A DNA stretch of 11,144 nucleotides, from contig JAAVIG010000009.1 in NCBI GenBank assembly GCA_014796735.1, positions 4,154 through 15,297 on the forward strand, read 5' to 3'. Source of the stretch: Oscillospiraceae bacterium. GTDB lineage: Bacteria > Bacillota > Clostridia > Oscillospirales > Ruminococcaceae. The notes under the pieces were generated by a model. It had not been told where the DNA came from. It saw only the letters and a program-made list of their open reading frames with translations, and made no database searches. Positions within the stretch are counted from its first letter, which is position 1. Each line of letters opens with the position of its first letter. Both the position numbers and the translations under genes were made by a program. This document shows, piece after piece, positions 6,987-11,144 of this stretch.

Positions 6987-7295
6987 CTATTTCATCAGCT
7001 TTTGCAGCGTAGCCACAAGCTCGTCTACCACCTCGTCCTTACCGTCCCGAATATCCCTTGTCACACAGCCGCGGATATGGCTTGCTATCAAGTCCTTGTT
7101 AAAGGAGTTGACAGCCGCGTTAACGGCGGCAGACTGCATCAGAATATCGGTACAGTAAGCGTCCTTTTCTATCATTCCGCGGATCCCGCGGATCTGTCCC
7201 TCGATTCGGTTTAAACGGTGGATAAGCTTTTTGCGTTCCTCTTCGGTGCGGTCGGTGGTCTTTCCGCAGCACTCGCATTTTTTATTTTCGGCCAT
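6987..7295 (-). CDS. csoR: Copper-sensing repressor CsoR
   Basis: This is a 102-residue all-helical CsoR/RcnR-family repressor. Apo-protein binds the operator; Cu(I) binding releases it. The family stretch RLNRIEGQIRGIRGM (27-41) leads to the copper triad C48, H73 and C77 (AYCTDIL, ASHIRGC). An N-terminal CECC cluster (C7, C9, C10) is common in clostridial homologues and may add metal binding. I start at the ATG at 7295 because AAAGGA lies 11 bases upstream. A TTG at 7316 would add seven residues, but it lies before that ribosome site and close to the predicted transcription start. It is the first gene of csoR-copA, and two CsoR-type sites in its promoter indicate self-repression. Confidence 0.94.
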   Translation of the reverse strand: MAENKKCECCGKTTDRTEEERKKLIHRLNRIEGQIRGIRGMIEKDAYCTDILMQSAAVNAAVNSFNKDLIASHIRGCVTRDIRDGKDEVVDELVATLQKLMK

Positions 7296-7318
7296 TGCAG
7301 CAGCGTTCCTTTCCAAAA

Positions 7319-7335
7319 ATACCCATAGGGGGTAT
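7319..7335 (-). promoter_or_regulatory. CsoR-type operator, downstream site
   Basis: ATACCC-N5-GGGTAT (7319-7335) is a pseudo-palindrome of the C- and G-run type described for CsoR operators. It covers the predicted transcription start, just before the csoR ribosome site. Its centre is 26 bp from that of the second site, so a bound tetramer on each would lie at a spacing of about two and a half helical turns. Confidence 0.75.
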
Positions 7336-7339
7336 TTAT

Positions 7340-7368
7340 ATTATATACCCTTACGGGGTATATGTCAA
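7340..7368 (-). promoter_or_regulatory. Perfect-consensus promoter of csoR-copA
   Basis: On the minus strand TTGACA (7363-7368) and TATAAT (7340-7345) are 17 bases apart. The predicted start is near 7333. A long A/T tract (about 7371-7397) upstream could serve as an UP element. The spacer is almost exactly a CsoR-type operator, so repression by blocking RNA polymerase is expected, with strong expression once copper removes CsoR. Confidence 0.9.
7345..7361 (-). promoter_or_regulatory. CsoR-type operator within the promoter spacer
   Basis: ATACCC-N5-GGGTAT (7345-7361) has the same half-sites and spacing as the downstream site but a different core (TTACG). It lies between the -35 and -10 boxes, sharing one base with the -10 box. 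It is the more likely primary repression site. Confidence 0.8.
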
Positions 7369-7390
7369 TAGGAAAATAAAAAATTTTTAC

Positions 7391-7423
7391 AAAAAAATTG
7401 CACAACCCGATAAGCTTGTGCAA
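7391..7423 (-). terminator. Intrinsic terminator upstream of the csoR promoter
   Basis: As minus-strand RNA, an 8-bp stem (UUGCACAA 7423-7416 with UUGUGCAA 7405-7398) closes a 10-base loop and is followed by seven U (7397-7391). The plus strand has no T-run after the stem. It would stop transcripts arriving from the peptidase side and insulate the copper-controlled promoter. Confidence 0.65.
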
Positions 7424-7434
7424 AACATTCATAT

Positions 7435-7503
7435 CAAATTTTCAATTTGAGACTATTCTCAAATCAAGTTACAGACAAATTTAACGGAAGATTTGAGAAT
7501 AGT
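7435..7503. repeat. 14-bp inverted repeat with competing hairpins
   Basis: ACTATTCTCAAATC (7452-7465) is perfectly complementary to GATTTGAGAATAGT (7490-7503) across 24 bases. The middle segment TCTCAAAT (7457-7464) can instead pair with ATTTGAGA (7445-7452), and ATTTGA (7445-7450) with TCAAAT (7435-7440). The structures exclude each other. The group lies just before the 7391-7423 terminator in minus-strand order. Confidence 0.6.
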
Positions 7504-7524
7504 GTTTAGGGTGTAAGGTGCTGT

Positions 7525-7573
7525 AAAAAAATGTAACCCGTCAAAACCAAGGTGAAATGAGGTTTTGACGGGT
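7525..7573 (-). terminator. Terminator-like hairpin, 13-bp stem
   Basis: ACCCGTCAAAACC (7536-7548) and GGTTTTGACGGGT (7561-7573) form a perfect 13-bp stem with a 12-base loop. Read on the minus strand, the stem is followed by TACA and then seven T (7531-7525). The T-run is four bases off the stem, so efficiency is uncertain. It is the first terminator-like structure after the peptidase gene, although about 270 bases downstream of it. Confidence 0.55.
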
Positions 7574-7602
7574 ATATTGGTTATTAGTAAGATGCAAACA
7601 CC

Positions 7603-7798
7603 CGAAGCGGCGGCTTCGCATGGATGCGAACCAGCGTCTGCCCAAAGTGCCGACAAGGATGTCGGCACCCATAGCAGACGCTTAGTTGCCTGCTTCTTTG
7701 TGAGTTATAATTATTCACTTCGTGGGACTTTGTCCCACACCCTACTTCCTTTTTGCAGTGCAAAAAGGAAGCGAAAAAGACATTTGCGGCTTCGCCGC
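7603..7798. repeat. Mosaic of short palindromes in the gap after the peptidase gene
   Basis: Most of the 528-base gap between csoR and the peptidase gene has no credible gene. This part holds several perfect hairpins end to end: CGAAGC/GCTTCG (7603-7618), TTCGCA/TGCGAA (7615-7630), a nested pair AGCGTCTGC/GCAGACGCT (7633-7682) enclosing GTGCCGACA/TGTCGGCAC (7647-7668), GTGGGAC/GTCCCAC (7722-7738), CTTCCTTTTTGC/GCAAAAAGGAAG (7745-7771) and GCGGC/GCCGC (7786-7798). The 10-mer GCGGCTTCGC occurs twice (7610, 7786). It could be a structured 3' untranslated region or a cluster of palindromic repeat elements. Confidence 0.7.
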
Positions 7799-7844
7799 TT
7801 TCATTTTTTCTTTTTTAGTTTTTTACAGTTCCTTAGTGCAATAC

Positions 7845-9692
7845 TCACGCCAAATTTTCCTTTGTTCCGGGAGGAATATCAAGATACGCTCTCGGATTTA
7901 CCGAAGTGCCGTCAACCTGTATTCCGAAATGTACATGTATACCCGTGGATTTACCCGTGCTGCCCGCGCCCGCTATACACTCACCCTGAGCCACACGCTG
8001 TCCCGCAGAAACATACAGTACGCTGTTATGACCGTATGTACTTGACACCCCAAGCTCCTCATGATAGATAGTAACATAATAACCGAGGCCCTGTGAATAA
8101 CCCGCATATGTAACTACGCCCGCCGCGCCCGCGTAAACGGGCTGACCGTAGTAAAGACCGGCAATATCAACACCCTTGTGTCCCCAATATCCGCCGTCCC
8201 AATACGACCATTGGCTGACATAGCCGCCGTCCACAGGCCAAAGGAACTTGCCCAGAGCAACGGTGCCGCCCTTAAAGGTTCCCGCGGGAGTAGGCTTGAT
8301 GCCGATAGCTGTGATCTCGGTAATGGGTGCGACAAGCTGCTTGACATTCGTTATATTTCTTCCCGTTTCAACTCCGTTAACATATGTAACATCGGCAGTA
8401 ACCTCATTCTCGCCGTATTCGCCCTCCTGTATTCTTCTTGACGAGCCCTCGTATATATTCTCGTCCTGATAAGTCTCGGTGGGATAAGGAACATTGCTTA
8501 CTTTGTAAACCTCCGTCCTTGTAATGCTTATAGACAGGAAAGGCACCTCATTGCTTATCTTTATCAGATCTCCGCTGTGCAGCGACAGCTCGGAAAATCC
8601 GGGATTCAGCGCCTCCAGCTCGGCAGTGGTCAGATCCACCTTGTCGGCTATAAGGGAATGGCTGTCTCCCTCCTCAACGGTATAGTAAGCGGAATCCGCC
8701 TTGGTGCTTGTAAGCAGATCGATAAGCCAATCCTCGTCGATTATACTGTCCGAACGATACAGACCCGCCTCATCGTATCTTATATCGTCCACAAAGGCAA
8801 TGACCTCCGTATCGTTATTTGTCTGATTTTCGGCTATCAAACGGTCAAGAGTATTTTTTACATTGGAAAAATCCATAAGCGCACCGTAAAAAGTGTCGTT
8901 AATAAAGAAGCCGTAGCCGTATTCAAGCTCCACGCCCGAATTTTGCAGTATAAGATCGGCTATCTGATACTTTGTAAGAGTATCGGTATACCCTATCTGC
9001 TCCACAGAGTAAGAGGGATTAGCTTCGATCTCAAGGTCGCTGCCCAGATAATTGACTCTGTCCTGAAGCACCTCTTTTGCGTCAAGAAATACCTGCTCGC
9101 TCTCGATATAGCCCAGAAATTTACCGTTTACGCTGAGCTTTACCGCGTAATTCAAGGAGTTTGCGTATGTAATGACGCTGAACAGGAAAAACACGCTTAT
9201 AACGGGTATCGCGCAGTTAAAAAGCATTACTGCCACACCGTTTTTCCCGAATAAGACAATTCCCGCAAAGGAGAAAAAGCCTTTGATCCCAAGCCGTCCG
9301 CCGTTTTTCAGCTTTTCTTTTCTGAGCGCCTTGGCGTTGCTTTCAAAATACCTGATGACCGCCATAACGGGGCGCAGCATAAATACGGTGATCTTCTTCA
9401 AAAACGCGCCCATATAACGCCTGAATCTGTCGGTTATGCGCCACAGCAGCTTAGATACGCCGGCAATCCCATTTCCTAAACCAATCAATGCGGACACAAA
9501 GGTATTCACTATCCATCCTCCGAAAAGAGCGATCACCGTGTATAGGCCGTCCATCGCTCCCTTTGAAAACACGCCGCTTTGAGCCGCGCCCAGCAAAAAG
9601 CCGTATGTATAACCGATGTTCTCTTTAACGCCGCGCTTCTTCGCTGCGATTTGGGAATCGGAAAGTTTTTCTTTATCTTTTAATGTATTCAT
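7845..9692 (-). CDS. Membrane-anchored M23 peptidase with LysM-like and G5 domains
   Basis: This is a 615-residue cell-wall hydrolase that would cut peptidoglycan cross-bridges outside the cell. A long basic N-terminal region with a hydrophobic stretch (about 48-70) precedes a strong membrane segment (about 153-177). A LysM-like repeat follows (about 336-381, YTVEEGDSHSLIA...LNPG), then a G5 domain (about 388-464), then the LytM/M23 domain (about 483-602). All catalytic residues are present with LytM spacing: zinc ligands H505, D509 and H588, and H555 and H586. The ATG at 9692 follows AGGGA by 9 bases. The gene has its own promoter and seems to be a single-gene unit. Roles in cell separation, wall remodelling or sporulation (compare SpoIIQ/SpoIVFA-type LytM proteins) are all possible; I cannot choose. 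Confidence 0.92.
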   Translation of the reverse strand: MNTLKDKEKLSDSQIAAKKRGVKENIGYTYGFLLGAAQSGVFSKGAMDGLYTVIALFGGWIVNTFVSALIGLGNGIAGVSKLLWRITDRFRRYMGAFLKKITVFMLRPVMAVIRYFESNAKALRKEKLKNGGRLGIKGFFSFAGIVLFGKNGVAVMLFNCAIPVISVFFLFSVITYANSLNYAVKLSVNGKFLGYIESEQVFLDAKEVLQDRVNYLGSDLEIEANPSYSVEQIGYTDTLTKYQIADLILQNSGVELEYGYGFFINDTFYGALMDFSNVKNTLDRLIAENQTNNDTEVIAFVDDIRYDEAGLYRSDSIIDEDWLIDLLTSTKADSAYYTVEEGDSHSLIADKVDLTTAELEALNPGFSELSLHSGDLIKISNEVPFLSISITRTEVYKVSNVPYPTETYQDENIYEGSSRRIQEGEYGENEVTADVTYVNGVETGRNITNVKQLVAPITEITAIGIKPTPAGTFKGGTVALGKFLWPVDGGYVSQWSYWDGGYWGHKGVDIAGLYYGQPVYAGAAGVVTYAGYSQGLGYYVTIYHEELGVSSTYGHNSVLYVSAGQRVAQGECIAGAGSTGKSTGIHVHFGIQVDGTSVNPRAYLDIPPGTKENLA

Positions 9693-9740
9693 TACTTTAA
9701 ATCCCTAAAAATATTACAAATTGGTAACAAAACCATACAT

Positions 9741-9769
9741 ATTTTAGCATATTTCCTATTATTTTTCAA
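9741..9769 (-). promoter_or_regulatory. Extended -10 promoter for the M23 peptidase gene
   Basis: On the minus strand TTGAAA (9764-9769), a 17-base spacer and TAAAAT (9741-9746) are present, with TGC directly before the -10 box (extended -10). The start point near 9734 gives a leader of about 40 bases containing the AGGGA ribosome site. Confidence 0.75.
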
Positions 9770-9815
9770 GAGGCCGGGAAAAATTAACAATTATTTTTTA
9801 ATAAAAAACAGTATT

Positions 9816-9854
9816 AAAAAACCCGCCGCGTAAGCACAAGACGGCGAGTTTTTT
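9816..9854 (-). terminator. Intrinsic terminator of the zinc-ribbon gene
   Basis: As minus-strand RNA, AAAAAACUCGCCG (9854-9842) pairs with CGGCGGGUUUUUU (9828-9816), 13 pairs including one U-G wobble, around a 13-base loop; the six U (9821-9816) form the tract. On the plus strand the same element ends in six T (9849-9854) but has one mismatch. It starts 26 bases after the stop codon. Confidence 0.88.
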
Positions 9855-9880
9855 ATAATTTATATCGGCCGCAATACAGC

Positions 9881-10363
9881 TCACTTGATGATACTGATCT
9901 TTCCGATCAAGGGAAGCTCCTTAGCCTCGCCGTTAACGGCGTTTACCACACCCAAAATTATATATACCAAGGCAGCGATCGTCACAAAACCGCCGACAAT
10001 TGCATTCAAAAAAGGAATCCAACAAAAAATCGAAGCCAAAACGGAAAGCGCGATCTCAAACAGAAAAAGAACAAGGCCCTGGTTTGCATGAAACTTTGCA
10101 AATCTTGAATTGGGCGCTGCAAGAGCGGGTATAAGGAAAAGTATTCCGAAATAAGCCAGCACTGCCATTACCTTATTCTGCTGAATGTCGTTGGGATCCA
10201 TCTGACCGGTAAAATCGGCGCCGTTTACGTAGCCGGCATAACCGGTCTGTTGATTGTTATATCCCTGCTGCTGATTTGCGTTATCTTCCCGGGGAGCTCC
10301 GCAGGAAGGACATACAGCCGAATCGTCGGGAAGCTGCGTACCGCATTTGCCACAAAATGCCAT
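9881..10363 (-). CDS. Zinc-ribbon and DUF4870-like membrane protein
   Basis: This is a 160-residue protein of unknown function. An N-terminal zinc ribbon has C4-x2-C7 and C18-x2-C21. A Gln/Asn/Gly/Tyr-rich flexible linker (about 27-62) follows. The hydrophobic C-terminal half (about 64-142) holds about three membrane segments. It contains FAKFHANQGLVLFLFE (88-103), which matches the H-x-x-Q-[AG] region of DUF4870/Tic20-like proteins. The zinc ribbon should lie in the cytosol. The ATG at 10363 has a perfect AGGAGG ribosome site 9 bases upstream. It forms its own unit, with promoter at 10418-10446 and terminator at 9816-9854. The domain calls are good; no function can be assigned. Confidence 0.85.
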   Translation of the reverse strand: MAFCGKCGTQLPDDSAVCPSCGAPREDNANQQQGYNNQQTGYAGYVNGADFTGQMDPNDIQQNKVMAVLAYFGILFLIPALAAPNSRFAKFHANQGLVLFLFEIALSVLASIFCWIPFLNAIVGGFVTIAALVYIILGVVNAVNGEAKELPLIGKISIIK

Positions 10364-10417
10364 TTGTAATTTCCTCCTAAATCATAAGGCGACCTGCCTT
10401 TAATATTACATAATATC

Positions 10418-10446
10418 ATTATACAGTACTTTGCTAAAAAAATCAA
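10418..10446 (-). promoter_or_regulatory. Sigma-A promoter for the zinc-ribbon gene
   Basis: On the minus strand TTGATT (10441-10446), a 17-base spacer and a perfect TATAAT (10418-10423) are present. The start point near 10411 gives a leader of about 48 bases ending in the AGGAGG site. I found no clear terminator between the acyltransferase stop codon (10484) and this promoter. Confidence 0.75.
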
Positions 10447-10483
10447 TAGCTAAGGGAAATTTTGCGAATTTTTTCGGTTAGAT

Positions 10484-11144
10484 TCAGAACAAGCTCCTCC
10501 CGAAAATAACGCATAGAGCGCTGTACATTATAGGCTGGTGCAGAACGTATATCCAGATCGAATAACGTCCCGCCGCCGCAAAGAATTTAAAATGAGTATT
10601 GTAAAAAAATTTCGGCGCGCGCCCTTCCTTTACATAAACGCCGTAAAAGGAGCCCGCAAGAAAGAGAAAAAGCCACGGACATAAAGGAAAGTAGTCCAAC
10701 GAAATAAAGTCATTACCGGGAAAGCCCAGGGGAAACAAAACATCGGTGGAATAAAGAACAGCGGGCATTTTAAATTTGAGCATCTCACCTATTCCCGCGC
10801 TGCCTCTTGAAAAATTAAAGGTAAGCATAAACAGAAAAATCCCGATAACTATTCCCGCAAAGGGAGGGATATGCCGAAAAATGCCCTCGAGCAGGCCGTA
10901 GGTCATCATGCAGATACCCAGACAATGAAGTATTCCGAAAACGTCGGGCGAGGACGGAGAGAAAAAGGCGGTGACAAAGGTAATGATCATGCCAATAAAA
11001 AAGCACTGCACCCCTCTTTTAAGGTTGCTTGACGAATAATTGCAGACGATACCCGAAATGCAGATAAACATTCCCGCAAAAATGTCTCTTATTACATCAA
11101 ACCAATCCTCAAAGAAGATCGGAACGTCCACATCAAAAATGTAA
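10484..11144 (-). CDS. HGSNAT/DUF1624-type membrane acyltransferase, 5' end missing
   Basis: This is the C-terminal part (220 codons including the stop) of a multipass membrane protein of the HGSNAT_cat/DUF1624 family (heparan-alpha-glucosaminide N-acetyltransferase-like). Visible marks are FAGMFICISGI followed by NLKRG near the start, FGILHCLGI, LDYFPLCPWLFLFLAGSFYG and the C-terminal RYSIWIYVLHQPI. The frame stays open to base 11144. The GTG at 11131 is therefore not a good start, and the first membrane helix with the usual LRG and His motifs must lie beyond the window. Bacterial members are thought to acetylate extracytoplasmic sugars or wall polymers; the substrate is unknown here. No intrinsic terminator is obvious after its TGA. 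Confidence 0.82.
   Translation of the reverse strand, partial: YIFDVDVPIFFEDWFDVIRDIFAGMFICISGIVCNYSSSNLKRGVQCFFIGMIITFVTAFFSPSSPDVFGILHCLGICMMTYGLLEGIFRHIPPFAGIVIGIFLFMLTFNFSRGSAGIGEMLKFKMPAVLYSTDVLFPLGFPGNDFISLDYFPLCPWLFLFLAGSFYGVYVKEGRAPKFFYNTHFKFFAAAGRYSIWIYVLHQPIMYSALCVIFGRSLF

Noticed and set aside
6957..6987. Separate promoter or operator between csoR and copA, with TATTCCCG occurring twice
   Set aside because: The repeat is short, no -35/-10 pair of good spacing is visible, and the 71-base gap fits simple co-transcription.
7296..7316. Upstream TTG start giving a 109-residue CsoR
   Set aside because: The AAAGGA ribosome site lies inside this extension and suits the ATG at 7295; the TTG itself has no suitable upstream site.
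7211..7432. Minus-strand open frame of 73 codons overlapping the csoR promoter
   Set aside because: It is read through the csoR promoter, operators and start of csoR in another frame and resembles no known protein.
7459..7668. Minus-strand open frame of 69 codons in the csoR upstream gap
   Set aside because: It runs through several hairpins and a terminator-like stem and has no recognisable domain; its composition is explained by the palindromes.
7603..7798. Possible CRISPR array
   Set aside because: The hairpins differ in sequence and spacing; there are no regularly spaced identical repeats and no cas genes.
7786..7820. Plus-strand terminator (GCGGC stem followed by a T-rich run)
   Set aside because: The form is suggestive, but there is no plus-strand gene for it to serve, and the stem is only 5 bp.
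7565..8071. Plus-strand open frame of 168 codons across the palindrome region and the end of the peptidase gene
   Set aside because: The first half is made of palindromes and low-complexity Phe/Ser/Arg runs; the second half is antisense to the conserved M23 catalytic domain. No ribosome site or recognisable domain.
8577..9254. Plus-strand open frame of 225 codons
   Set aside because: It is wholly antisense to the M23 peptidase, whose frame has intact domains; no family match is apparent.
11129..11131. GTG as a real start of the HGSNAT-like gene
   Set aside because: The frame stays open to the window edge, and the family's first membrane helix is missing, so this is a truncated gene and not a short one.

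Overview
The window looks like chromosomal DNA of a Gram-positive anaerobe of the class Clostridia, probably near Ruminococcaceae/Oscillospiraceae. The basis is indirect: A/T-rich gaps with Bacillus-type AGGAG ribosome sites and TTGACA/TATAAT promoters, a clostridial-style CsoR with a Cys-rich N-terminus, a CopA carrying a C-terminal chaperone-like domain, and a DUF2156 protein. All nine convincing genes are on the minus strand, so transcription runs from high to low coordinates. There are no rRNA or tRNA genes, transposases, phage genes or CRISPR arrays.

From right to left in transcription order: (1) the C-terminal part of a multipass HGSNAT/DUF1624-type acyltransferase, cut by the window edge; (2) a small zinc-ribbon plus DUF4870-like membrane protein with its own promoter and terminator; (3) a membrane-anchored M23 peptidase with LysM-like, G5 and LytM domains and its own promoter; (4) a 528-base non-coding stretch (7317-7844) packed with palindromes, two terminator-like hairpins and the copper-responsive control region; (5) csoR followed by copA, whose product ends in a CopZ-like domain; (6) a strong terminator, then a perfect-consensus promoter and a cation diffusion facilitator (CDF) gene; (7) a compact operon of thymidylate kinase, DUF2156 protein, DJ-1/PfpI protein and 5-formyl-THF cyclo-ligase, started by a promoter inside the end of the CDF gene; (8) a left end with a pentanucleotide tandem repeat and several palindromes.

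Functional reading: csoR-copA is a self-contained copper-efflux unit. Apo-CsoR should occupy two TACCC-N5-GGGTA sites, one exactly filling the 17-bp spacer of a TTGACA/TATAAT promoter. Copper would release CsoR and switch on CopA. The CopZ-like domain at the CopA C-terminus is preceded in frame by its own Shine-Dalgarno sequence and ATG, so a separate soluble chaperone may be made from the same gene. The CDF next door has an N-D-D-D metal site, which points to manganese or a similar metal rather than copper. The tmk-to-cyclo-ligase operon joins dTMP phosphorylation to folate one-carbon recycling, along with two housekeeping or stress-type proteins.

I found no clearly new multi-gene system. 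The items most worth a second look are the nested copZ frame within copA, the spacer-filling CsoR operator, the palindrome mosaic at 7603-7798 with competing hairpins beside it, and the AAATT microsatellite touching the stop codon of the cyclo-ligase gene.
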